DNA of 64,000 nucleotides, taken from the NCBI GenBank assembly GCA_023055425.1, contig JALGPY010000008.1, positions 23,533,359 to 23,597,358 of the forward strand, in the 5' to 3' direction. Shown in pieces: positions 10,814-22,088 of the stretch. A model generated the notes under the pieces. That model was given only the letters and a program-made list of their open reading frames with translations. It was not told the DNA's origin and made no database searches. The stretch is from Linanthus parryae. Lineage: Eukaryota > Streptophyta > Magnoliopsida > Ericales > Polemoniaceae. The translations under genes were made by a program, and so were the position numbers. Positions within the stretch are counted from its first letter, which is position 1; the number at the start of each line of letters is the position of its first letter.

Positions 10814-13486
10814 ATGTCCTCACATGGGCATGAGGATATCCCTGGGGAAATCAATCAAATCGAACAAATTGCGCCGACGGAAAAGCCAACACAGGGCACT
10901 CCAGACGAGAAACTCAAAGAAGCGCCTGAATGCATGGAAGACAGGCCCATACCACAAAAGCAAGAACTAAAGGAAGTGTCCCTCAGCCCGAACGAGGAAA
11001 AGAAAAGGCCAGTCTTTCTAAGTGCGGACCTCACAAGCGAAGAGGAGCAAGGATTGCTACAGCTCCTAACTGAATACAAGGATGTGTTCGCATGGGAGTA
11101 TGATGAGATGCCGGGACTGGATACGAGCATCACTATGCACCGCTTAGACATCATTCCAGGGTCTAAGCCGGTAAAGCAGAGCACAAGGAGCTTCAGGCCG
11201 GAGCTTAACGTGAAAATTAAGCAGGAGATTGTCAAACTCCTGGATGCCAAATTCATAGAGCCAAATCATCATCCCACGTGGCTGGCCAACATCGTGCCAG
11301 TGGTGAAGAAGAACGGACAGCTCCGCATCTGCGTGGACTTCCGAGATCTCAATCGCTTCTGCCCCAAGGACGATTTTCCACTGCCCAACATCGATTTGCT
11401 TATCGATTCAACAGCGGGCCACCGCATGTTCAGTTTCATGGACGGCTTCAGCGGGTACAACCAGATCAAGATGGACCCCGAAGATGCGCGGAAGACTGCA
11501 TTCATCACTCCGGTGGGGGTGTTCAATTACACAGTGATGCCTTTCGGTCTCAAAAACGCGGGTGCAACCTATCAGCGCGCCATGATGGCTCTGTTCCACG
11601 ACATGATGCATAAAGAAGTGGAATTCTATGTGGATGACCTGGTGGTTAAATCCAAGCACGAAGCAGATCACCTCGCAGATCTACGAAAGGTGTTCAATAG
11701 ATGTAGACGCTTTCAGCTAAAGATGAATCCCATGAAATGCGCATTTGGGGTAACATCAGGGAAGTTCTTGGGATGCGTAGTTCATCGCCAAGGAATCGAG
11801 CCTGACCCTGCGAAAGTATCAGCCATAACCGGCATGACGCCGCCCCATAACCCGAGTGCATTGAAGACATTTTTAGGAAAGCTATCCTATCTGCGGAGAT
11901 TCATCCCAGCGATTGCCGAAATCACATCCTGTTTTAGTACTCTTCTCAAGAAGGACGCCGTGTACAACTGGGCTCCGGAGCACGAAGCTGCATTCGAAAA
12001 GCTGAAGGATCTGCTGACGTCCTCAAAAATAATGATCGCACCTCAACTGGGGTCACCGCTTCTGCTATATCTGACATCAACAAGGAGGTCCATAGGAGCA
12101 CTCTTGGCTCAGGAGTACGAAGGCCAGGAAAGGCCTATCTACTACATCTCTCACATCGTGCAGCCTGCTGAATCGAGGTACACAGACATCGAACGTCATT
12201 GCCTTGCTTTGTTCTTCGTAATAGAGAAATTGAAACACTACTTCGCATCGCATAAAGTAGTAGTGGTCACCAAAAGCGATCCTATACGATATCTGCTAAC
12301 TCACACTACTCCCGGCGGGAGATTGGCGGAATGGTACATGACCATCTCTCAATATGATATCACATGCGTGAGACCGCGAGCGATCAAGTCGCAGGCGGTA
12401 GCGGATCTGTTGGCACAGTTCCCTGACAACAGCCACGAGCCCGTGATCGAAGAAGAGCTCGAAGGACCTGAAATCTATGCAATAGGTGTGCCTTATTGGA
12501 CACTCCATTTCGACGGGTCGTCGAAAAGAAAAGGCGGAGGCATTGGGATAGTCTTGACTAAGCCAGATGGGGAAGTCATACAGATGTCCGCAAAGCTCAA
12601 CTTTGCAGTCACAAACAATGAAGCGGAATATGAGGCTCTCATCGCGGGGCTCCGTGCGGCGAAAGCTTTGGAAGTAAGCAATCTAACGGTCATGGGAGAC
12701 TCCAAGTTGATCGTCAAGCAAGCCTCGGGTGAGTACGGTTTGAAGGAGATTAACCTTCTGTCTTACCGCACCCTAGTACAGAAGCTGGTACAGCAATTCT
12801 GCGATGTGAGGTACGAGCACAAGCCCCGAGCAGACAACAGGCATGCAGATGCTTTGGCTACCTTGGGATCCAAGGTCAGTACAGACAAATGTCCCGCAAA
12901 GATCTCCATCGAAGTGCGAGCGTCATCAGCGTTGACGGAAGATGCGTACGACGACGAACATATGGATGACACGGATTGGAGAAATGCAATCCTAAAAGCT
13001 ATCGCAGAAGGCACAAGCAGTGAAAGCTGGGCACTCACCAAGGGGTACTGCATACATGATAACACCCTCTATTACAAGGGTCCCGGCGGAATACTCATGC
13101 GATGCGTCTCCGAGCGAGAGGGACAACTGTTGTTAGAAAAGATTCATCAACATGCTTGCGGAGAAAGCGAGGTGTCAATCTACAAGAAGGCTCAGAGATA
13201 TGGCATTCATTGGCCAGACATGTCAACAGCCGCAGCCCTGATACAAGGGAAGTGCGAGAGTTGCGCACTAATCAAAGATTCTTTACTCATCGCTCTGACT
13301 GATGATGACACAGATTGGAGGAAGCCACTCTTTGATTTTCTCACTCAGGGCACCGTGCCTGAATCGAGAAAAGAAGCCGAGAAATTGAAGAGGAAAGCAT
13401 CTCGATATGTGGTACAGGAAAACCTGCTTTGGCGAAGAGGTCACGAGGGCAACTTGCTGCGATGTCTAGACGGCAGAGAAGCATAA
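10814..13486 (+). CDS. pol: Tat RT, dual RNase H, start of integrase
   Basis: It is in the same frame as gag-pro and follows its TGA after four sense codons. Reverse transcriptase shows LRICVDFRDLNR (about residue 170) and the catalytic FYVDDLVVKS (about 271). The Ty3-type RNase H follows (LLLYLTSTRRSIGALLAQ, RRSIGALLAQ near 420). The second, archaeal-type RNase H spans about 560-690 (LHFDGSSKRKGGGIGIVL, TNNEAEYEALIAGL, GDSKLIVKQ, RADNRHADALA). Two tandem copies of the integrase N-terminal module follow, the first lacking the second zinc-binding His. The frame ends with TAA 13484-13486 inside the second module. Confidence 0.9.
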   Translation: MSSHGHEDIPGEINQIEQIAPTEKPTQGTPDEKLKEAPECMEDRPIPQKQELKEVSLSPNEEKKRPVFLSADLTSEEEQGLLQLLTEYKDVFAWEYDEMPGLDTSITMHRLDIIPGSKPVKQSTRSFRPELNVKIKQEIVKLLDAKFIEPNHHPTWLANIVPVVKKNGQLRICVDFRDLNRFCPKDDFPLPNIDLLIDSTAGHRMFSFMDGFSGYNQIKMDPEDARKTAFITPVGVFNYTVMPFGLKNAGATYQRAMMALFHDMMHKEVEFYVDDLVVKSKHEADHLADLRKVFNRCRRFQLKMNPMKCAFGVTSGKFLGCVVHRQGIEPDPAKVSAITGMTPPHNPSALKTFLGKLSYLRRFIPAIAEITSCFSTLLKKDAVYNWAPEHEAAFEKLKDLLTSSKIMIAPQLGSPLLLYLTSTRRSIGALLAQEYEGQERPIYYISHIVQPAESRYTDIERHCLALFFVIEKLKHYFASHKVVVVTKSDPIRYLLTHTTPGGRLAEWYMTISQYDITCVRPRAIKSQAVADLLAQFPDNSHEPVIEEELEGPEIYAIGVPYWTLHFDGSSKRKGGGIGIVLTKPDGEVIQMSAKLNFAVTNNEAEYEALIAGLRAAKALEVSNLTVMGDSKLIVKQASGEYGLKEINLLSYRTLVQKLVQQFCDVRYEHKPRADNRHADALATLGSKVSTDKCPAKISIEVRASSALTEDAYDDEHMDDTDWRNAILKAIAEGTSSESWALTKGYCIHDNTLYYKGPGGILMRCVSEREGQLLLEKIHQHACGESEVSIYKKAQRYGIHWPDMSTAAALIQGKCESCALIKDSLLIALTDDDTDWRKPLFDFLTQGTVPESRKEAEKLKRKASRYVVQENLLWRRGHEGNLLRCLDGREA

Positions 13487-13492
13487 GAAGTC

Positions 13493-14539
13493 ATGGACCT
13501 TTCTCATCAGGTAGAACACCAAGGAGGTGCGAAATTATGCAGGCAGCTCCTCTCAATTGGATATTTCTGGCCCACGATGGAGGTCGATTGCCGCACCAAA
13601 GTACGACGCTGCCAGGAGTGCCAATTCAAAGGAAACCTAGTGCACGCTCCCGCCGTGGATCTACATGCATTAGGGACGCCATGGCCATTTCACACATGGG
13701 CTCTAGACTTCATCGGTCCCATCCGACCAACGTCACACGGGAATCATTTCATTCTCACCGCAACTGAGCTATTCACCAAATGGGTGGAGGCCATACCACT
13801 GAAAACGGCAAATGCGCTCAGTGTGGTCAACTTCATCCAGGAAAACATCATATGCAGGTTCGGAATCCCAAACACCATTCTTTCAGATAACGGTACTCCC
13901 TTTGTTAATCGCCAGGTAGCTGCGAAATTAGCGGAGTACAATATCAGACAGATATGTTCTACCCCTTATTACCCGAAGGGAAATGGACAAGCCGAAGCGA
14001 CCAACAAAACGCTGTTGAGAATTTTGAGCAAGATGGTCGCAGATGACCACAAGAAGTGGGCCGACTCTCTAAGCATAGCTCTGTGGGCCTACCGAACTTC
14101 TCCAAGGACACCCACGGGGGCCTCACCATTCCTATTATGCTATGGGGCCAAGGCCGTGGTACCTGCGGAAGTGAGATTCAATTCGGCAAGGCTAGCCTTC
14201 CACGCACTCTACGAAAATCAACGTGATCATGACTTAGTCTTGCTGGAGGAAAAGCGAGAACAAGCTAAAAGAACCAACAAGCGATATCAAGAAAGGATTG
14301 CTCGCGCTTACAATAAGACGGCCCAGCGAAGAGATTTCGCAGTTGGAGACTTGGTCCTGCGCGCATCTGACCACTGCATGCGAGAAGCGGCTCACCCAAA
14401 GTTCGCAGCCAATTGGGAAGGACCCTTCGAAGTCACAGAAGTCTTCGACAGTGGCTACTGCAGCATACGAAGGTTGCACGGCACAACCTCAACCCCGAGT
14501 TCAGTCAACATGCGCTGGATAAAGAAGTACTATCCCTGA
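13493..14539 (+). CDS. int: Tat integrase core and C-terminus
   Basis: It continues in the same frame after TAA 13484. It begins with the end of an HHCC module (LSHQVEHQGG, RRCQECQ). The catalytic core has D72 (WALDFIGPI), D132 (LSDNGTPF) and E168 (GNGQAEATNK), the DD35E spacing. The C-terminus has a GPF/Y-like ANWEGPFEVTEV segment. The upstream stop splits the zinc module, so a normal integrase could be made only by readthrough. It ends about 7.5 kb before the 3' LTR, leaving an unusually long 3' region. Confidence 0.88.
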   Translation: MDLSHQVEHQGGAKLCRQLLSIGYFWPTMEVDCRTKVRRCQECQFKGNLVHAPAVDLHALGTPWPFHTWALDFIGPIRPTSHGNHFILTATELFTKWVEAIPLKTANALSVVNFIQENIICRFGIPNTILSDNGTPFVNRQVAAKLAEYNIRQICSTPYYPKGNGQAEATNKTLLRILSKMVADDHKKWADSLSIALWAYRTSPRTPTGASPFLLCYGAKAVVPAEVRFNSARLAFHALYENQRDHDLVLLEEKREQAKRTNKRYQERIARAYNKTAQRRDFAVGDLVLRASDHCMREAAHPKFAANWEGPFEVTEVFDSGYCSIRRLHGTTSTPSSVNMRWIKKYYP

Positions 14540-14599
14540 CTTCTCTCATTTCATGCGTTTTATTATAACGTCGCTTAATCTCTTGTATGGCTACGATTT

Positions 14600-14695
14600 A
14601 CACAATCTCCTCTCCCATATGAGAGGATTGTAATCTCATCTCTCCCATATGAGAGCGTTATAATAAAGAAATTCTCCCAAATGAGAAACTTCATA
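14600..14695 (+). repeat. Short palindromic repeats after integrase
   Basis: Three copies of CTCCCA(T/A)ATGAGA(G) occur within about 90 bases. Each can fold on itself because CTC...GAG pair. They sit immediately downstream of pol, before the 54-bp array. Confidence 0.6.
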
Positions 14696-14749
14696 TTTCT
14701 GGATGTCAATTTTGCTTCATTTTAGCTTGTTATAACTGTTAACAACGGG

Positions 14750-15640
14750 TTATCCGTCACAATAGCAATCTATGCAAATGCGATCTTAATTGATCATTTA
14801 GGCCTATCTGTCACGATAGCAGCCTATGCAAATGCGATCTTAATTGATCATTTAAGCCTATCTGTCACGATAGCAGCCTATGCAAACGCGATCTTAATTG
14901 ATCATTCAAGCCAATCTGTTACGATAGCAGCCTATGCAAATGCGATCTTAATTGATCATTCAAGCCTATCTGTTACGATAGCAGCCTATGCAAATGTGAT
15001 CTTAATTGATCGTCTAAGCCTATCCGTCACGATAGCAGCCTATGCAAATGCGATCTTAATTGATCGTCTAAGCCTATCTGTTACGATAGCAGCCTATGCA
15101 AATGCGATCTGAATTGATCATCTATGCCTATCTGTTACGATAGCAGCCTATGCAAATACGGTCTTAATTGATCATCTAAGCCTATCTGTTACGATAGCAA
15201 CCAATGCAAATGCGATCTTAATTGATCATCTAAGCCTATCTGTTACGATAGCAGCCTATGCAAATACGGTCTTAATTGATCATCTAAGCCTATCCGTTAC
15301 GATAGCAGCCTATGCAACTGCGATCTTAATTGATCATCTAAGCCTATCTGTTACGATAGCAGTCAATGCAAATGCGATCTTAATTGATCATCTAAGCCTA
15401 TCTGCTACGATAGCAACTCATGCGAAAAACGATCTTAATTGATCTGGTAAAGCCTATCTGCCACGATAGCAACTCGCACGAAGAACGATCTCAATTGATC
15501 TACTAAAAACTATCTGCTACGATAGCAATATTGTGAAAATGATCTTAAGTGATCTACAAAGGTCTATCTGATATGATAGCACGTGCATCAAAGGCAAATC
15601 ACAAGCCCATCTGCCAAGATGGCACAGCTGCGAAAATATG
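14750..15640. repeat. 54-bp tandem repeat array in Tat 3' region
   Basis: There are about 15-16 head-to-tail units. The consensus begins GCCTATCTGTTACGATAGCA, continues GCCTATGCAAATGCGATCTT and ends AATTGATCATCTAA. The central units are well conserved; units after about 15420 degrade. Each contains CTATCTG..ACGATAG, which can form a small stem. Tandem arrays in the 3' region of Tat/Ogre elements are known and can seed satellites. Confidence 0.93.
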
Positions 15641-17052
15641 ATCTCGAACGATCTAGTGAAACATCTGCGAATTCATATGGCAGATAGCGAATGCGAAACC
15701 ATTACATAGCATTATGCAAGGCGAAATATGCCGAAACGCATGCGAAATTGTATTTTGTTGTAACAAGGCAGCAGATAATACAAAAGGCTATTTATCATTA
15801 TGAGTCGAAAAGACTTGCAATTTATCTGTCTAGATAGCAGCTTACAAGCGAAAAAGCTCAAATCTAACTACACAGCCAACATGGCTTACAATACATTCGA
15901 AAAGTAGCTGACAAGTCAGCAGGGACACACTGCGGGAATCCTAACTGAAAGGGATGAACCCACCGGTTCTAACACCGGCTATGCAATACACAGATCTGCG
16001 GCCAAAGATCTATAGCAAAAGGGATGCTGCTGCAAAGAGATCAACTCGTCATTTGCTACGTCCCTAGCAGCAAGATCTAGGTGACTGTACGTCCAAAACC
16101 CCAAGGGGTGACAAAGGCCTCTGTCTGATCAAGATAGGCACCGGAGGAACCTCCTGTTCCGACATATGCTGTCCTGCAAAACAGGCGAAGCAGTCATTCC
16201 TCTGGTGATGGGTTCCTTGTCATGATTGACAAGCGCATTGAAAAGCCCCCTGAGTTCAAGAACGAAGAGGCAAGAAATCCTCCTCCAGGGATGTTGGAGG
16301 AGAATTTCGACGTTCATTACGAGACGGTAGCACGGTCACTTCGGCGCTGCACCTCGCCGGGAGGCGGCCAAAAACATGACCTGCAAACGTAATACACGAA
16401 GAAAATTCTTCGAACACACATGAGATATCATCTCCATCTTCTTTACGATGGTTATAAAGAGCAATAAGCCTCATAAAGGGGATCTTGGAAACTATTTCTA
16501 CAGCACAAAGCACAAACTCAGGATTCACAACTTGAAGTTGCCATGAATCAACGAAAAACAAGCGTTGAAGCCAGCAGTCGTAAGGACTCACGGCAGAGCA
16601 CATTTTTGGGATGAAGAACCCAAATGGCAAAGACAGGGCTTATATAGACCTTGGGGAGACTCTTCAGTTGCCAAAGATGAGTAAGCAGAATTTGAAAAGA
16701 GGGTAAGGCCAATCACTTACGCCTTGAAAAGCGGTAACGATCAATTACCCTACTAAAGGCTACGACGATTCAGTTGCGTATCCTAATAAATGACGGATAG
16801 TCATGATTCGGATGGACTTCCCAACGAAAGCGTGCTTATCTGCCGAGAAATTAGCGCGAAAATCAAGCAGAGTCTCAATTGCTGATGTCATAATTGGATA
16901 TGTACAGAGATATCCTATCAAATCCCGAAAAGGGCAAAACGGGCAAGTTGATTCTTGTTGTTAAAAAAAGGGGGGAAAAACCCTAGCAACATTACATTAA
17001 TGTTTCAAACATTACATTAATGTTCCAGCCATTTCCTTGATATTTTCCAAAT
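15641..17052 (+). other. Tat 3' non-coding region, no gene seen
   Basis: No convincing coding frame. Two direct copies of AACATTACATTAATGTT at about 16986-17025 lie just downstream of the antisense gene's stop. On that strand they read AACATTAATGTAATGTT and could contribute to its 3' end. Confidence 0.45.
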
Positions 17053-20000
17053 TCAAAAAGTCAAAAGCAAATTCTTGATCAAAGAGTCATGGGGTGCGAA
17101 CTGATGGCTCAGCTTCTCAACCTGCTCCACTTCTTGCTTCAATTGCTCGCACTTGGCATTCATCTCATGATAGAGCTTCGTAGCTTCTTCAGCCTTTTGC
17201 TTCTGCTGCTCCACCTTCTGCTTTTCAGCTGCGAGGTTCTGGTGGCCGAGCTTCAAAGTTACGTCTGCGCGAATCAGAGTGACTCTTTTCATAAGAAATC
17301 TGAAACCCAGCCTGCCTTGAACTTTGGTCAGGAGATTTTGGCACATGCCACAAAGCAATTCGGCACTCTGGACGGAAATGGTCTCAGGCGTGGCCGCAGA
17401 CAGCTGCTCCAAAATCCAAATGGCTTCGGTAAGAAATAGCCTCCTGTCAAAGGGCCCTATCTCCAGAGATCTTGCAAACGAACGGGGGTAGGTGAGGCGC
17501 ATCCGAATCAGCCAGTCCACATCAGTTTGCTTCAAACCTGAAGCAATGTTAAAGCTAAGTTATGATATCAAACTCGCAAATGAACCATGCGAGATGCAAA
17601 CAGTGAATCACTACTTACCAGTTCCTTCGAGAATCTCACGAAGAGAAGGAATGTGCATTACTGGAGTCGTTGAAGACTGCCCTTGCTCCATAGCTCTCCT
17701 ATCAGCCGCGAGCTCTAACTCCTCATAGTTAGAAGGAAGAGTGTAGGCCGCACCAGCTGCGACTGCATTCCCAACCTGCGAGCCCCAAAAGCTCCACGCA
17801 GGAATAGGTGCCGCCGACTCAGTCATCGCCGGAAGCGAAGTGACAGCCGAGGTCGCTTGGCGAGGGACATTCTCAGATGCGGAAGCATCGGCAGTACTTG
17901 TCCTTACTTCCTCAGCACCAGCATGGGCATCTTCATCCATTAGCACAGCACCAGCTTCAACATCGTCGGAAAGTTCGATGATGTCCTCGAAAGGCTCATC
18001 TGCGTGATCAGTAGCTGCGACGGGCTTCTCAGTATGGGGGCTCGGAATCGGAACATAGGACGCAGAAGGCTGACTTCTTTGCTCCGGCGCATGTTCCTCA
18101 ACATTGCCTGCGATACAAAATGCGATGGTATGAGGTAACTCGCATTGAATGATATTTTGCTATCTTTACTTAAGCTAAGAGCAAGCACCTCCACGCGAAG
18201 GTGGGATTGAAGTCTCTTCGTCATACACTAAAGACGTGGAACCATGCCCTATTAGTGTGTCCTCATTAAGCAGGTCCTTAAAATGAGCATGACCTGGGAT
18301 GCGAATAAACCAGTCATGATTCTGTCTCAAGTTGCAAAGGCCTGGTACATGCATATCGCTCAAATGATTACCTGAAGGTTCTCCGCACTTGTCTACTAGC
18401 CAACGGCGAATGTCAGCCTTTGACACGCCATGCTTTAACGCACCCACAATAACATCTCTATAAGTTACTGCGAGATTGAAGATCTCACCTTTATCGCCGC
18501 CTGCGATTTATTCGAAGTCTGCTTGGGCTTGCTCCAGGGCCGCTGCATCCTCTTCTGGAACCTCATCTTCCTCCTCCGCATGAGGAGTCACTACTTCGGG
18601 GAGTACATCTTCCTCGTCAACTGGACGCACTAAGTCGTCAACATGCTGCTCTTCGAGGCTCCGCTGTCTCACACGCTCGAGCTCCTCCTCTTCCCGCTGC
18701 CTTCTTCTTTCAGCAGCTTCCGCGGCTGTCTTCCGGGACTCAGCAAGAACGTCCTCGCTTATGGGATCGTCTGGAATGCCAGAATGGGTATCTCTCTTTT
18801 GTCTCTAGGCCAAAAGGCCACCGATGATCTCATCATCATCATCATCTGCGAAGATATGATTGGTTTAGGAAAGAATTGCAAAAGAATTATGATAATGGGA
18901 AAGGAAGTGCGACGGAGGTACCTCCTGATTCTTCCTCATGCATCACAACTGTTCTTTCTTCCTCTTCTTCATCACTCTCTCTGGGCTCCTGCCTCTCTCC
19001 TTCTTCCTCTTGGTTGAATGGAACGAAAGTCTCAACTGCGAGCTCTTTCCGCACTTTGCTGGGCATGCGACCCTTGCCTTTATCCTTGACAGAAAGGGAC
19101 CTCGCCGGAGGAGAAGTTGGAGCACTTCTAGGGTAAGTAATTGTAATTCCCTTTTGCCTGGGTCTCTTCACTCTCGGCGCCGCAGTCGCTGGAGGGGACG
19201 GATCATCTCCGGGAGGTGACGAGGCCGGAGCATTGTCTATCAGCGAGTCAGCAAAAGCATTCATGACTGCGCGAATCTTGTTTTCGACCTCAGGGTCCAT
19301 CCTCCATGCTAGCAGAAACGGCTGCTTTTGTCTTCTGGTGGCAACAATGGTGTTAACCAATGACTTGGAGCGATCACCAGATGCGAATCTCCGCACATGA
19401 CACTACAGCAAACAATACAGAACAAAGGCATCAGCATAAGAAAATCAAGAAGCTTAACGCACGCGAAAAAAAGTGCTTACCTTAGCAAATGCCTGGCTAT
19501 ATCTGAAGACATGCGTGTCGCCCTTCTTAACTGCGGCGATCTTTTCCTTCAAAATGACGTCAGGGCACAAATGGTTCTCATGATCCAGCAACGAGTAGCA
19601 ACCATACTCAGACTCGCTCAGACTGCAATTGGGGCGAAACGGGAAAGAGTTTCTCTTGATCAAGGGGGCTCTACTTGGCTGCGCGGCCGACTGCGTCTCA
19701 ATCCTCGTTTGCTGGGCGACCCAGTATGCGAGCCAATTCTGAGAACACCCACCCTCACGGGTCCCTGCAGGCTGCTCAAAGGGAAGATTGTTCATGAATA
19801 CTGTCTTGCACTCCTTTGTTAGCAAGCGCTTATAACAACCTCTGATAATGGACTGGGGCCAGATTGATGGTGCCACTGCATCAAAGCCGAACTGGGGAGA
19901 AACTCGAGTGGGATCAACATCCACGGTAATCCTCTCATACCTTGGCGCGAGCTCACGAATATGCTCTGCGAGGGCAGGAATGGAACCTCGTAGACACCAG

Positions 20001-21361
20001 CAAAAGAACTCACGATAGCGCTCATGGAAATGCGATCCCTCTTCGAAGAGTAGCTCTTCTGAGAAGACAACACCCTTAGAGGGGTACAGCTTTGGAAACC
20101 ATCGCACGTTATCAATACGTGTGGCATAGGGTCTGGCAGTAAACTCTTTCCGTTTGTCGCATATCAAGCTCCAAACGCACTTGGTATTGTTCGCTCCGAA
20201 CCACCTCGCAGCTCTGCCGCTGTTGCGCTCCTCCGTCTCGCCTGGGGGACACCACTTTTCGGGTTTGAGAGCAGTTGGGGCATAGGACGGCCACCGCTCG
20301 AAGACCCACGTTGTCAAAAAGGAAATATTGACAAAAGTCAGTACATCGAGGCGGCCACGCGACTCTTTCATGGCTAGAACCAACTGATCAAGCCTATAGT
20401 ATAGCGTGCCCAAGACCAAGGGTCCGAGTGCGACTCTCTGGCCAAGGGCAAGTCTCACAGCAAGTGGCAGAACATGGTAAAAGACCCCATCATGCGGGTG
20501 ACCGTCAATCAAATACCTCGACAACCAAGCACAGAGGAAAGCACAAAGGGTCAAGTGATAGCCCTTACCCTCTACATAGTTCTCGGCCTCTGGGTTCTCA
20601 CTAAGAAGCTTCTTAGTGATGCTGCTGTTCGCATAGTCTCGAAAGAAGTACTGCAACCATTTGTTCCAGGTGTTCTTCGCAGACGTATCAACCAATTGCC
20701 AGTTTGGAAGGGCTTTCGTAGTAGTCCACCGGGTGGAGATTTTCTTTACCTCTGCCAGGCATTCCTCCATCTGCGTGTACAAGGCAATCTCCGCAGCCGT
20801 CCTCAAAGGACTCAAAGGGTCCACCTCGCCCATGGGAGAAAGATCGTACAACATCTGCACGTCCTCGAGTGTAGGGGCAGCCTCGAACTCAGCAAAGTGG
20901 AATGTGTGAGTCGCAGGAGAGTAGCGGGAAAGAAGGTCTAGAAGCATGGACTGGTCCAGCTTCACGGCAGCACCCTTCATAGCACGAACAGCGAAGTATA
21001 CGCCGGCTTCATCAAGAGTCGCGACATGATTGGTCAACACGTGGTTAATCCACTCGTCCATGTAGTCCAATTTCTGGACAAAAGCTTGGGTAGAAATCGC
21101 AGTGTAAGGGAAATACCCATTCTCGATTCCCAATCGAACCACATCCTCGGAGCCAATTAACTTGAGTAAGGCTGAGTTAACTGGGCGAGTCAGTGTTAGC
21201 AATCCCTCAATTGGGACAGGAGCAGGCATTCTCTTCGCCTTAACCCTCGCATGGTAGAAATCTTGGCCACCTAAATAGGGGGATTTTCGCCACAAAGCCT
21301 GCGGAAGATCGGGGATCTATTCGTCCTCCTTGTTGGGTTTGGTTCCTTTTGTCTTGGCCAT
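17053..21361 (-). pseudogene. Antisense six-exon plant mobile domain (PMD) gene
   Basis: Exons by splice consensus on the minus strand: 19481-21361, 18922-19402, 18489-18845, 18189-18467, 17619-18107, 17053-17537. Lengths 1881, 481, 357, 279, 489 and 485 keep one frame across all five introns and finish exactly at a stop, 1324 codons in all. Exon 1 begins MAKTKGTKPNK and carries a PMD/MAIN-like domain (IENGYFPYTAIS, WQLVDTSAKNTWNKWLQYFF, FVNISFLTTWVFERWPSY). Exon 2 is Pro/Ser-rich and acidic; exon 3 is an E/R-rich coil (AAEAAERRRQREEELERVRQ); exon 6 ends in a Q/E/K coiled coil. In-frame stops at 21317-21319 (TAG, codon 15), 18805-18807 (TAG) and 18508-18510 (TAA) make this copy a pseudogene. 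PMD proteins are host factors often carried by plant transposons; what it does for the element is unknown. Confidence 0.8.
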
Positions 21362-22074
21362 TCCTGCGTAAGAGCAAGAAAAAGGGGGGAGAAATATGCT
21401 ACTTCAGTTTGAATTTCGAGATTCAAGATCTACAGAAAGGAAGATGAACAGCTTCTGGTATCAATTTCAGAAATTAGAGGGTTGCATTATCAGGGGATTT
21501 CAAAACCCTATCCAAGGTCCTTATTATTGAGGGATCAAGCCGCAATTGGGTCCAAAGCTTGGAACTTCTTCACAAGTTTCAACAGATTATATGGGTTTAC
21601 AGATTCAACGCAGTTCAAGGCATACACTGGTATTTTAAATCGAAATTGAGCAAGGCCAACCTTGTTTTCGCAAAGCTTGCTTGGATATGCACAGTTGAAG
21701 AAGACGATTTGCAGTTTTGAATTGATGATTGATTATCTGAATCTGCTCTCGAAGATCTCCGGGTACCATTCACTTTAAGAGAAAGAAGTGATGCTTTGCA
21801 ACAATGGAGGATACAAAGTATTTATCCAAAAACAATGAAAGGTTGCGTCCTTTCAGTAGTCGAATCGCAACCGTCACCTTCGAATCGTGCAATCACAGGA
21901 CAAGCTGACGTCACGCCTAAAACCCTAGAAGCCAGACGGCACGACTCTAGGGGTTTTAGGTCATAATGGCACGCACGGGGGCTGAACTTACCCGTATTTG
22001 AATTGGTGCGTGGCGGCAACGCGTATGTTGGTTTCCGCGCATGGAAGTCTATACAGCTACGAGTCTTCACGCGC

Positions 22075-22084
22075 AGAAAGGGGG
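22075..22084 (+). other. Polypurine tract
   Basis: AGAAAGGGGG ends four bases before the 3' LTR, the expected plus-strand priming site. Confidence 0.8.
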
Positions 22085-22088
22085 CTAA

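Noticed and set aside
14750..15640. Regular repeats suggesting a CRISPR-like array
   Set aside because: Units are contiguous 54-bp tandem repeats without unique spacers, in a plant retrotransposon.
20474..20941. Plus-strand open frames over the PMD exon
   Set aside because: Mirror images of the antisense PMD reading frame, with no independent signal.
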